From assembly GCA_900546885.1 (NCBI GenBank), contig UREN01000013.1, positions 1-41,879 on the forward strand: a DNA stretch of 41,879 nt, in the 5' to 3' direction. How positions within the stretch are numbered: position 1 is the stretch's first letter; each line of letters opens with the position of its first letter. Below are positions 24,152-31,794 of this stretch, piece after piece. The notes below the pieces were generated by a model. It had not been told where the DNA came from. It was given only the letters and a program-made list of their open reading frames with translations, and did not search any database. The DNA is from an uncultured Oscillospiraceae bacterium (GTDB taxonomy: Bacteria; Bacillota; Clostridia; Oscillospirales; Ruminococcaceae). Made by a program: the position numbers and the translations under genes.

Positions 24152-25018
24152 TCAGCGGCGTTTTTCGCCCAAAAACACCACAGCCACGGCGTTGGGGCCC
24201 GTGTTGGTGGCCACTGCGGCGCCAAGCTCGAAAATCATTTCCGGCGCGTGGCCAAGCTCTTTTTTGCACAGCTTGGCCAGCTGCTTGCAGTTTTCTTTGT
24301 CGGTGCCGCCCACCAGGTAAAGCGCGCCCGGCGCAATGCGCTTTTTCACATGCGCCACCAGGGCGGGCATTACGGCGTTGTCGCCGCGCACTTTGGCGGC
24401 CGTGGCCGTTTCACCGTCTATCATGGTGATGATGGGCCGCAGGCCCAGCAATTCGCCCGCAAAGGCCGCCGCGGCCGAGATGCGCCCGCTTTTTTTGATG
24501 AACCTCAGCGTAAACACGCTGAGGGCCACCTCCATGCGGGCAAAGGCGTCCTCCAGATATTCCACCACCGTGCGCATATCGGCGCCGCCCGCCAGCTTTT
24601 TGGCGGCCTCGCACACAAACCAGCCGTACGTCATGGAATAGGTGTGGCTGTCCACAATGGTGATGTGCATGGGGCAGCCGGGGTGCGCTTCCAGAAAGTT
24701 CTGGCGCGCCATCAGCGCGGCGCTGTGCGTATTCGAGCCGCCCGAATTGATAGAGACATACAGCACATCCTCTATGCCCGCAGCCAGGTAAGCCTCAAAC
24801 TGCTCTTCAAAGCGCATCATGGTAATTTGCGAGGTTTTGGGGATGTCTGTGCACTTGGTCAGCATGTCGTAATACTGCTCGTTTGTAAAATCCACCCGTT
24901 CTACATAGCTTTTGCCGTCCACCGTAATGGTAAACGAGAGGATGTCGATATTATATTTTTTCTGCATCTCGGCAGGGATATCGCATGCGGAATCCGTCAA
25001 AACGGCGAATTTTCTCAA
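24152..25018 (-). CDS. DegV family fatty-acid-binding protein
   Basis: With a TTG start at 25018 the protein has 288 residues and begins LRKFAVLTDSACDIP (initiator read as Met), as DegV proteins do. The SINSGGSNTHSAALMA stretch corresponds to the fatty-acid carboxylate-binding Ser loop, and GRISAAAAFAGELLGLRPII is the conserved core. DegV/FakB proteins present fatty acids to the kinase FakA. The TTG overlaps the trmL stop as TTGA, giving translational coupling; an in-frame ATG lies upstream within trmL but adds no family sequence. No fakA gene is seen nearby. Confidence 0.9.
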   Translation of the reverse strand: MRKFAVLTDSACDIPAEMQKKYNIDILSFTITVDGKSYVERVDFTNEQYYDMLTKCTDIPKTSQITMMRFEEQFEAYLAAGIEDVLYVSINSGGSNTHSAALMARQNFLEAHPGCPMHITIVDSHTYSMTYGWFVCEAAKKLAGGADMRTVVEYLEDAFARMEVALSVFTLRFIKKSGRISAAAAFAGELLGLRPIITMIDGETATAAKVRGDNAVMPALVAHVKKRIAPGALYLVGGTDKENCKQLAKLCKKELGHAPEMIFELGAAVATNTGPNAVAVVFLGEKRR

Positions 25019-25521
25019 ACCATTTTCCCCCAATCGTAGTTTCTCAGCCTGCCCTCGCACAAAAGGTCGGGAAAGCCGTGCTGCCGCAGGGCCTCATACA
25101 CGCCCACAGCCACGGAATTTGAAAGGTTCAGGCTGCGCGCCGCCTGCCGCATGGGCAAGCGGACACACGTCTCTTCATTGGCATATAAAAGCGCCTCGGG
25201 CAGGCCCGCATCTTCGCGGCCGAACACAAGGTAGGCGCCGTCCGGGTAGGCCACGTCGCAGTAGCGCCGGCGCGCCTTGGTGCTGAAATAGAAAAACGGG
25301 CCGCTGTTGCGGGCAAAAAATTCATCCAGGCCGCCGTACAGGGTGATGTCCAGCAGGTGCCAGTAATCCAGCCCGGCGCGCTTCAGCTTTTTGTCTTCAA
25401 TGGCAAAGCCCATGGGCCCCACCAGGTGCAGCCGCGCGCCCGTGGCGGCGCAGGTGCGTGCAATATTGCCGGTGTTCTGCGGAATTTGCGGCTCCACCAG
25501 CACGATGTTCAGTTGCTTCAA
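25015..25521 (-). CDS. trmL: tRNA (cytidine(34)-2'-O)-methyltransferase
   Basis: The 168-residue SPOUT methyltransferase has the three family motifs: PQIPQNTGNIARTCAATGA at the N-terminus, VFGREDAGLPEALL in the middle, and the knot region SLNLSNSVAVGVYEAL. TrmL methylates the wobble 2'-OH of tRNA-Leu. The start codon at 25521 is TTG, preceded by AAGGAA at about ten bases. It is the first gene of a minus-strand group with degV and two glycosyltransferases. Confidence 0.95.
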   Translation of the reverse strand: MKQLNIVLVEPQIPQNTGNIARTCAATGARLHLVGPMGFAIEDKKLKRAGLDYWHLLDITLYGGLDEFFARNSGPFFYFSTKARRRYCDVAYPDGAYLVFGREDAGLPEALLYANEETCVRLPMRQAARSLNLSNSVAVGVYEALRQHGFPDLLCEGRLRNYDWGKMV

Positions 25522-25555
25522 AGCTCACGCTTCCTTTTTGTGCATATACGCATAT

Positions 25556-25584
25556 AGTATACCATGCTGTGCGCCGAATGGGAA
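25556..25584 (-). promoter_or_regulatory. Promoter of the trmL operon
   Basis: On the minus strand TTCCCA (25579-25584), 17 bases, TATACT (25556-25561). The region is AT-rich and partly palindromic. Confidence 0.5.
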
Positions 25585-25671
25585 CGGGGCACAAGGAAAA
25601 ATTTGTTTTGCAAGTTTTGCCCCGCGCGGGGGATAGTAACCCCATACAAAGCCCGAAAGGAGGGGTGTGGG

Positions 25672-25860
25672 ATGAACCGAAATACGAAGAATATGGCCAA
25701 GGGCGCCGCGCTGGGCGTTATGGCCGGCACAGCGGTGGGCGCCATTGGCGCGTATGCCGCCCAGAAAAGCCCGAAGGAATGGAAAAAGACAATGAAAAAG
25801 GCTGCGCACACAGCCGAAAAAGCGCTGGACAGCGTGGACAAAATGCTGCAAAGCTTTTAA
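25672..25860 (+). CDS. Small Gly/Ala-rich membrane-associated protein
   Basis: The 62-residue protein starts after AAAGGAGG, about eight bases upstream. Residues 9-29 (AKGAALGVMAGTAVGAIGAYA) could span a membrane with small-residue packing motifs. The C-terminal 30 residues are a Lys-rich amphipathic helix. It resembles YtxH-like small proteins in layout only. A longer frame continues upstream but lacks a ribosome site. Function unknown. A strong terminator follows. Confidence 0.7.
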   Translation: MNRNTKNMAKGAALGVMAGTAVGAIGAYAAQKSPKEWKKTMKKAAHTAEKALDSVDKMLQSF

Positions 25861-25870
25861 AAAACGCCAA

Positions 25871-25928
25871 AGGGCCCGCCGCAGCCTGCACCCGGAAGGG
25901 GCAGGCCGCGGCGGGCCCTGTTTTTTTT
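25871..25928. terminator. Strong terminator between the small protein gene and serA
   Basis: A long stem (AGGGCCCGCCGC with GCGGCGGGCCCT outside, GCCTGC/GCAGGC inside) is followed by eight T. It closes the plus-strand gene; serA converges on it from the right. Confidence 0.85.
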
Positions 25929-25947
25929 GCAAAGTGTGCGGCAGCGC

Positions 25948-27111
25948 TTACACCACGCGCACACGCACCACGTCCGGCAGTTGGGCAATGCCGCGGGCCA
26001 TCTGCTCGTCGGCCGGGCCAGAGAGGTCCAGCATGGTGTAGGCCCACTGGCCTTTCGATTTGTTGGCCATGTTCTCGATGTTCAGCTTTGCCGCCGTGGC
26101 CGCCTGGGTGATGCCCGCCAGAATGCCGGGCACGTTGCGGTGGATCACGCACACGCGCGCGGCCCCTGTGCGCGGCATAGAGACGGCGGGGAAGTTTACG
26201 CTGTTGGCAATGTTGCCGTCCAGCAGGTAATCGCGCAGCTGGCGCGCGGCCATCACAGCGCAGTTTTCCTCGCTTTCCGGCGTGGAGGCCCCCAGGTGCG
26301 GAATGCACACACAGCCCGGCAGGGCCAGCGTTTCCGGGGTGGGAAAATCGGTTACATAGCGTGCGCAGCGCCCGCTTTCCAGCGCCTGGGCCAGCGCCGG
26401 GGCGCTGGCCAGCTCTGCGCGGGCAAAGTTTAAAATGCGCACGCCCTGCTTCATCTGGGCAAAGGCCGCGGTGTCCAGCATGCCCATGGTGTCTTTGGTG
26501 GCAGGCAGGTGCAGGGTGATGTAATCGCTTTGGCTGTAAAGCTGGCTCAGCGAGGTGCAGTGGTGCACATGGCGCGAAAGGCTCCAGGCGGCGTCAATCG
26601 AGAGGTATGGGTCGTACCCCAGCACGTTCATGCCAAGGTGCACCGCCAGGTTTGCCACGCGCACGCCAATGGCCCCAAGGCCCACCACGCCCAGCGTTTT
26701 GCCCAGCAGCTCTGGCCCGGCAAACTGGCTTTTGCCCTTTTCCACCTGTTTGGCGGCGTCGGCCTCGCCCGCCAGCGTTTTGGCCCAGGCAATGCCCCCG
26801 GCCACATCGCGGCTTGCCAGCACAAGGCCGGCCAGCACAAGCTCCATCACGGCGTTGGCGTTGGCGCCCGGCGTGTTGAACACCACAATGCCCTTTTCGC
26901 TGCACGCGGGCACAGGGATATTGTTCACCCCCGCCCCGGCGCGGGCAATGGCCAGCAGCCCTTCCGGCAGGGGCGTGTCGTGCATGGCGGCGCTGCGCAC
27001 CAGAATGCCCTGCACATCGCTTTCGGCCCCGCTGTTTACGGCAAACTGCTGCGCGGGCAGTTCGGCCAGGCCTTTTGGGGCAATGTTGTTCCGTGTTTGA
27101 ATGAAATACAT
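25948..27111 (-). CDS. serA: D-3-phosphoglycerate dehydrogenase
   Basis: The 387-residue protein oxidises 3-phosphoglycerate in the first step of serine synthesis. The Rossmann motif GVVGLGAIGVRVANLA is at about 143-158, the catalytic region has NFARAEL (Arg) and IPHLGAST (His), and the last 75 residues form an ACT domain typical of short SerA enzymes. It lies 17 bases after serC with its own GAGGGGGA ribosome site. A usual NARG in the active-site loop reads NFARAE here. Confidence 0.93.
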   Translation of the reverse strand: MYFIQTRNNIAPKGLAELPAQQFAVNSGAESDVQGILVRSAAMHDTPLPEGLLAIARAGAGVNNIPVPACSEKGIVVFNTPGANANAVMELVLAGLVLASRDVAGGIAWAKTLAGEADAAKQVEKGKSQFAGPELLGKTLGVVGLGAIGVRVANLAVHLGMNVLGYDPYLSIDAAWSLSRHVHHCTSLSQLYSQSDYITLHLPATKDTMGMLDTAAFAQMKQGVRILNFARAELASAPALAQALESGRCARYVTDFPTPETLALPGCVCIPHLGASTPESEENCAVMAARQLRDYLLDGNIANSVNFPAVSMPRTGAARVCVIHRNVPGILAGITQAATAAKLNIENMANKSKGQWAYTMLDLSGPADEQMARGIAQLPDVVRVRVV

Positions 27112-27128
27112 CTCGGCTTCCCCCTCTG

Positions 27129-28211
27129 TTAGATATGCTGTGCTTCAAACTTCTGCATGAACGCCACCAGGGCCTGCACGCCCTCCAGGGGCATGGCATT
27201 GTAAATAGAGGCGCGCATGCCGCCCACGCTGCGGTGGCCCTTCAGGTTCACAAGGCCGTTTTGGGCGGCCTCGGCACAGAAGGCTTTGTCCAGTTCGGGC
27301 GAGGGGGAGGTGAAAGTGACGTTCATCATGCTGCGAAACGGCTTTTCCACCGGGTTTTTGAAAAAGCGGGAGGCATCCAGATAGTCATACAGCAGCGCGG
27401 CCTTTTCCTCGTTGCGGCGCTGCATGGCGGCCAGGCCGCCCACCTCGTTTTCCAGCCATTCCAGCACAAGGCCCATCATGTAGATGCAAAAGCACGGCGG
27501 CGTGTTGTACATGCTGTTTGCGCCAATGACGGTGGCATAATCCAGCATGGCGGGCGTGGCCGGCCGGGCGTGGCCAATCAGGTCTTCCCGCACAATCACC
27601 ACCGCCATGCCCGCGGGGGCCACGTTTTTCTGCACGCCAAAATAGATAAGGCCATATTGCGATACATCCACCGGCTCGCTGAGGATGCAGCTGGACATAT
27701 CTGCCACCAGCGGCAGCGCGCCCGTGGCCGGCAGCGCGGGCCAGCGCGTGCCGTAAATGGTGTTGTTCTGGCAAATGTGCACATAGCTTGCGCCAGGGGT
27801 GAACTTCAGCGCGGCAGCATCCGGGATATAGGTGAAGTTTTTGTCTTTCGAAGAGGCAATGATGTTCACGGTGCCGTATTTTTCCGCCTCTTTGGCGGCC
27901 TTGCCGGAAAACTGGCCCGTGACAATATAATCTGCGCTGCCCGTGCCCATCAGGTTCAGCGGCACGGCGGCAAACTGGGTGGAGGCGCCGCCCTGGAAAA
28001 AGCCCACCTTGTAATTTTCCGGCACGTTCAGCACGCGGCGCAAAGCGGCCTCGGTGCCCGCAATAATCTCCTCAAACCAGGAGGAGCGGTGGCTCATCTC
28101 CAGCACAGACTGGCCGGAACACCCGTATTCGAGCAGTTCGGCCTGCGCCTTTTGCAAAACGGGCAGCGGAAGCATCGAAGGGCCCGCGCTGAAGTTGAAT
28201 ACTCTTGCCAT
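27129..28211 (-). CDS. serC: Phosphoserine aminotransferase
   Basis: The 360-residue PLP enzyme makes 3-phosphoserine from 3-phosphohydroxypyruvate and glutamate. FNFSAGPSMLP at the start, MSHRSSWFEEII, FFQGGASTQFA and the PLP-lysine region YFGVQKNVAPAG are all characteristic of SerC. AGGAGG lies eight bases before the ATG. It is the first gene of a serC-serA operon; serB is not present in the window. Confidence 0.96.
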   Translation of the reverse strand: MARVFNFSAGPSMLPLPVLQKAQAELLEYGCSGQSVLEMSHRSSWFEEIIAGTEAALRRVLNVPENYKVGFFQGGASTQFAAVPLNLMGTGSADYIVTGQFSGKAAKEAEKYGTVNIIASSKDKNFTYIPDAAALKFTPGASYVHICQNNTIYGTRWPALPATGALPLVADMSSCILSEPVDVSQYGLIYFGVQKNVAPAGMAVVIVREDLIGHARPATPAMLDYATVIGANSMYNTPPCFCIYMMGLVLEWLENEVGGLAAMQRRNEEKAALLYDYLDASRFFKNPVEKPFRSMMNVTFTSPSPELDKAFCAEAAQNGLVNLKGHRSVGGMRASIYNAMPLEGVQALVAFMQKFEAQHI

Positions 28212-28268
28212 GGTAAGGTTCCTCCTGTTTTTGTTTCATTTATCGCTTTATAAAAATAAAGTTAATTC

Positions 28269-28298
28269 ATTATAGCACTCCGGCTGCGTGTGCGTCAA
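28269..28298 (-). promoter_or_regulatory. Promoter of serC-serA
   Basis: On the minus strand TTGACG (28293-28298), 18 bases, and an extended TG-C-TATAAT (core 28269-28274). The -35 overlaps the left arm of the inverted repeat at 28297-28320. Confidence 0.75.
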
Positions 28299-28320
28299 CA
28301 GAAAAGAAGTGTTTTCTGTT
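28297..28320. promoter_or_regulatory. Perfect inverted repeat, candidate operator
   Basis: AACAGAAAA-GAAGTG-TTTTCTGTT is a perfect 9+9 repeat between the divergent serC and aldo/keto reductase promoters. It overlaps the serC -35 and lies about 20 bases upstream of the -35 of the plus-strand promoter. The geometry fits a repressor or activator site acting on serC. Confidence 0.6.
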
Positions 28321-28339
28321 CGCGCACAATCTGTTCAAG

Positions 28340-28368
28340 TTGCACAGGGCGCAGGCATGCGGTATACT
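28340..28368 (+). promoter_or_regulatory. Promoter of the aldo/keto reductase gene
   Basis: TTGCAC (28340-28345), 17 bases, TATACT (28363-28368). Confidence 0.7.
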
Positions 28369-28420
28369 AACAACAAACAGGCTTTGCCCTGCGCGCAGGG
28401 CATGGCAAAGGGAGGACGGC

Positions 28421-29416
28421 ATGGCTTACACGGCAAATGAGGCGCGCTACAGCGCCATGCAGTATGCCCGCAGCGGCCGCAGCGGCCTTGCGCTGCCGCG
28501 CGTTGCGCTGGGGCTGTGGCACAATTTTGGCTCGCAGGATGTATTTGACACCATGCGTGAAACGCTGTGCGCCGCGTTCGACAGCGGCATCACTTACTTT
28601 GACCTTGCAAACAACTATGGCCCTGTGCCGGGCAGCGCAGAGGAAAACTTTGGCCGCATTTTGCACGGCGAGCTGGCTGCCCACCGCGACGAACTTGTTG
28701 TTGCCACCAAGGCGGGCTACCGCATGTGGCCCGGCCCCTATGGCAACGGCGGCAGCCGCAAGGCCATGCTGGCCAGCCTGGACCAAAGCCTTGCCCGCAT
28801 GCGGCTGAGCTATGTGGATATTTTTTATTCGCACCGCATGGACCCGGAAACCCCTTTGGAAGAGACCATGGGCGCGCTGGCCAGCGCCGTGCGGCAGGGC
28901 AAGGCGCTGTATGCCGGGCTTTCGAACTATGACGGCGAGACGGCGGCGCGCGCCGCCGCGCTGTTAGAGGCCGGGGGCTGCCCCTTTGTGGTGTGCCAAA
29001 ACCGCTATTCCATGCTGGACCGCACCGTAGAGCACAATGGCCTGCTGGCCTTTGCGCGCGGGGCAGGCAAGGGGGTGGTGGCCTTCAGCCCGCTGGCACA
29101 GGGCCTGCTTTCGGGGCGGTATTTGCACGGCATTCCGCAGGGCAGCCGCATTGCGCGCGGCAACAGCGTGCGCATGACCCCGCAGGCCCTTACGCCCGCC
29201 CTGATGCAGGGGCTGGAAAAACTGGGCGCGCTGGCCGCTGCGCACGGGCAGACGCTGGCGCAGTTTGCCCTTTCGTGGGTGCTTTCGGCGCCGGGCGTCA
29301 CCAGCGTGCTGGTGGGCGCTTCCAGCGCGGCACAGCTGCGCGAAAACGTTGCCTGCCTTGCGGCCGCGCCGCTTTCGCAGGAAGAGCGCGAGGCCGCGGC
29401 CGCCCTTCTGGGCTGA
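28421..29416 (+). CDS. Aldo/keto reductase, YghZ/L-glyceraldehyde-3-phosphate reductase-like
   Basis: The 331-residue protein has the AKR catalytic set: Asp and Tyr in YFDLANNYGP, Lys in VATKAGY and His in FYSHRMD. The start (RYSAMQYARSGRSGLALP) and PYGNGGSRKAM match the YghZ/GPR group, which reduces L-glyceraldehyde 3-phosphate and methylglyoxal with NADPH. GGGAGG lies just before the ATG at 28421. It is divergent from serC and shares a control region with it. Confidence 0.88.
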   Translation: MAYTANEARYSAMQYARSGRSGLALPRVALGLWHNFGSQDVFDTMRETLCAAFDSGITYFDLANNYGPVPGSAEENFGRILHGELAAHRDELVVATKAGYRMWPGPYGNGGSRKAMLASLDQSLARMRLSYVDIFYSHRMDPETPLEETMGALASAVRQGKALYAGLSNYDGETAARAAALLEAGGCPFVVCQNRYSMLDRTVEHNGLLAFARGAGKGVVAFSPLAQGLLSGRYLHGIPQGSRIARGNSVRMTPQALTPALMQGLEKLGALAAAHGQTLAQFALSWVLSAPGVTSVLVGASSAAQLRENVACLAAAPLSQEEREAAAALLG

Positions 29417-29440
29417 GGCGGTGTGCAAAACATGCCGCTT

Positions 29441-29469
29441 TTGCGCAAAAACCTTGTGGCAGGTATAAC
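29441..29469 (+). promoter_or_regulatory. Putative promoter of the MerR gene
   Basis: TTGCGC (29441-29446), 17 bases, TATAAC (29464-29469). The -35 is weak, and the 17-base spacing is not the long spacer of classical MerR-activated promoters. Confidence 0.4.
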
Positions 29470-29498
29470 CTTTGGGCAGGGAAGGAGGCAGAAAAGCC

Positions 29499-30380
29499 AT
29501 GAGGCACCTTACCGTGGGCGAAATGGCAAAGCTGAACCATATTTCAGAGCAGACACTGCGCTTATACGACAAGCGGGGCCTGCTTTCGCCCAGCTTTCGG
29601 GGCCAGAACGGCTACCGCTATTACGACATCAAGCAAAGTGCCGTGCTGGATATCATCCAGTATATGAAAAGCCTTGGCATTTCGCTGAAAGAGATTAAGC
29701 ATCAGCTGGAAAACCGCGACCTTGGGCGCATTGAGGCCGCCCTGCGCGAAAAGCAGCGCCAGACGGAAGAAGAGATACGCCTTTTGAAATGCCAGCGCCG
29801 CGCGCTGGAGCGCACGGTGGAAAGCTTTGCGCGCTGGCGCGCCGCCCCGCCGGACGGCACGGTGCAGATGGAGTATATTGGCGCGCGGCAGATGTATGTG
29901 GTGGATTCCGGCGTGAACGTGTATGCCCACGATGTGGAAACGTATGAAGAGATGCTGCGCGATTTGAAGGACGGCCTTGTGAAAGACGGCTTGCCGCAGA
30001 TATACTTTTGCAACGCGGGCACGCGCATGGCGCAAAGCGATTTTGAGCAGGGCAGGCTGTTTGCCAGCGAAGTGTTTGTGTTTGTGGACAGAGAGTTCGT
30101 GCCCGAACAGCTTACCGCCACCGTGCCCGCAGGCAATTACGCCTGCATTTACTGCGACAGCTTTTATAAAGAGCAGGAATATATTGCACGCCTGCGCGCC
30201 TATATTCACCAAAGCGGGTGCCGCGTGTGCGGGGATTATTTGTGCGAATCTGTTGCAGATATCCCCGTGGCCGAGCCAAACGCCCGCGGGCTGTACCTTC
30301 GGCTTCAGGTGCCCGTGCAGTTTTGCAAGGGCGGCGCGCGGGGGGAACCCGTTGTGCACGGGGCCCAAAGAAATTGTTAA
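29499..30380 (+). CDS. MerR-family regulator with GyrI-like effector domain
   Basis: The 293-residue protein has an N-terminal MerR winged helix ([20 protein letters not shown], then GYRYYDIKQ), a coiled-coil dimer helix at about 75-115, and a C-terminal domain of about 160 residues resembling the GyrI/AraC-effector fold seen in BltR/BmrR-type regulators. These bind hydrophobic or cationic drugs. AAGGAGG lies ten bases before the ATG. The next gene is an amine-dehydrogenase-like enzyme 122 bases downstream, a possible target. Confidence 0.87.
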   Translation: MRHLTVGEMAKLNHISEQTLRLYDKRGLLSPSFRGQNGYRYYDIKQSAVLDIIQYMKSLGISLKEIKHQLENRDLGRIEAALREKQRQTEEEIRLLKCQRRALERTVESFARWRAAPPDGTVQMEYIGARQMYVVDSGVNVYAHDVETYEEMLRDLKDGLVKDGLPQIYFCNAGTRMAQSDFEQGRLFASEVFVFVDREFVPEQLTATVPAGNYACIYCDSFYKEQEYIARLRAYIHQSGCRVCGDYLCESVADIPVAEPNARGLYLRLQVPVQFCKGGARGEPVVHGAQRNC

Positions 30381-30401
30381 ATTTTTATCGAATTGGCCAA
30401 C

Positions 30402-30430
30402 TTGACCTTATACCGCATACAACCTTTACA
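30402..30430 (+). promoter_or_regulatory. Possible promoter before the amine-dehydrogenase-like gene
   Basis: TTGACC (30402-30407), 17 bases, TTTACA (30425-30430). The -35 is good, the -10 poor. Confidence 0.35.
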
Positions 30431-30502
30431 CTGAAGGCAAGGGGCGGGCAAGCCCCGCCGAACACGGCGCGCGTGCGCCTGAAAAGAAAGGATGAGACCG
30501 GT

Positions 30503-31540
30503 ATGGTGAATTTGGAAAAAGTGCGGGTTGTACAGTATGGCTGCGGCAAAATGAGCAAGTATACGCTGCGCTATTTGTACGAGAAGGGCGCGGAAATTGT
30601 GGGCGCCATTGACACCAACCCCGACATTGTGGGCATGGACGTGGGCGATTACGCCCAGCTTGGCATAAAGCTGAACGTACCCATCCGCTCGGACGCGGAC
30701 GCCGTGCTGGACGAATGCGACGCCGACATTGCCGTGGTGACGCTGTTCAGCTTCATGGCGGATATGCTGCCGCATCTGGAACGCTGCCTGTCCCGCGGCA
30801 TCAATGTGGTTACCACCTGTGAAGAGGCCATCTATTCGTGGACAACGGCTGCCGCCATCACCAACCGCCTGGATAAAATGGCGAAAGAGAACAACTGCAC
30901 CATCACCGGCACCGGCATGCAGGACATTTTCTGGGTGAACATGATAGGCGCCGTGGCAGGCGGTGTGCACAACATCAAAAAAATAGAGGGCGCCGTAAGC
31001 TATAATGTGGAAGATTACGGCCTGGCCCTGGCGCAGGCACACGGCGTTGGCCTTACCCCCGAGCAATTTGAAGAAAAAATTGCCCACCCCACCACGCTGG
31101 AGCCCGCATATGTGTGGAACTCGAACGAGGCGCTGGCCAACAAGCTGGGCCTTACCATCAAATCAATCAGCCAGAAGTGCGTGCCCTATTTCTATGACAA
31201 AGACCTCTGGTGCGGCACCACGGGCGAAACCATCCCCAAGGGCAACTGCATTGGCATGAGCGCCGTTGTCACCACCGAGACGTTCCAGGGCATCACCATT
31301 GAAACGCAGTGCATTGGCAAAGTATACGGCCCGGATGACGGCGACATGTGCGATTGGAAAATTATCGGCGAGCCGGACACCGAGTTCCATGTGGTGAAGC
31401 CGGACACCCCCGCCCACACCTGCGCCACGCTGGTGAACCGCATCCCCACCATTCTTAACGCCCCGGCGGGCTATATCACCGCCGAAAAGCTGGACGATGT
31501 GGAATATCTCACCTGGCCCATGCACATGTACCTGGGCTGA
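30503..31540 (+). CDS. Amine dehydrogenase, 2,4-diaminopentanoate dehydrogenase (Ord)-like
   Basis: The 345-residue protein has an N-terminal Rossmann fold ([17 protein letters not shown], then [12 protein letters not shown]) and a C-terminal domain with [13 protein letters not shown]. These match the DapB-related NAD(P)-dependent amine dehydrogenases that include Ord of the ornithine fermentation pathway. The rest of that pathway (oraS/oraE, ortA/ortB) is not in the window, so the true substrate may be another amine. The ATG at 30503 follows AAAGGA by ten bases and gives a full family start. Confidence 0.7.
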   Translation: MVNLEKVRVVQYGCGKMSKYTLRYLYEKGAEIVGAIDTNPDIVGMDVGDYAQLGIKLNVPIRSDADAVLDECDADIAVVTLFSFMADMLPHLERCLSRGINVVTTCEEAIYSWTTAAAITNRLDKMAKENNCTITGTGMQDIFWVNMIGAVAGGVHNIKKIEGAVSYNVEDYGLALAQAHGVGLTPEQFEEKIAHPTTLEPAYVWNSNEALANKLGLTIKSISQKCVPYFYDKDLWCGTTGETIPKGNCIGMSAVVTTETFQGITIETQCIGKVYGPDDGDMCDWKIIGEPDTEFHVVKPDTPAHTCATLVNRIPTILNAPAGYITAEKLDDVEYLTWPMHMYLG

Positions 31541-31588
31541 TAAAAAGGCGGAATTTTGCCCCCTTCCATTTGCGCGGGGCACAAACTG

Positions 31589-31627
31589 AAAAGGCCCGGC
31601 ATCCTGGCGGATTGCCGGGCCTTTTTG
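31589..31627 (+). terminator. Terminator after the amine-dehydrogenase-like gene
   Basis: AAGGCCCGGCA / TGCCGGGCCTT with a ten-base loop followed by TTTTTG. Confidence 0.88.
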
Positions 31628-31719
31628 TGTGCGGCGCGCGGAATTGCCCGCCGGGAAACCGGGGCTTTCTAGTGCCAGCGCGCCCTTTTGCCGCTTTTGC
31701 CTGTATGTGCCCGCACAGC

Positions 31720-31769
31720 GGAAAACAGGGCCTTTGCCGCAGCATGGCTCTGTGCGGAAAAGCCCTGTT
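31720..31769 (-). terminator. Terminator of the ABC exporter operon
   Basis: On the minus strand AACAGGGC...GCCCTGTT arms, with inner CCGCA/TGCGG pairs, enclose an 11-base loop and are followed by TTTTCC. It lies just past the stop codon of the permease. Confidence 0.7.
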
Positions 31770-31794
31770 CCCCGTAAGAAAGGAGTAAAATGTG

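Noticed and set aside
23105..25039. 644-residue plus-strand frame
   Set aside because: It lies opposite the GT-C and degV genes, both of which have clear family motifs; the translation is His/Gly/Gln-rich and unlike any domain.
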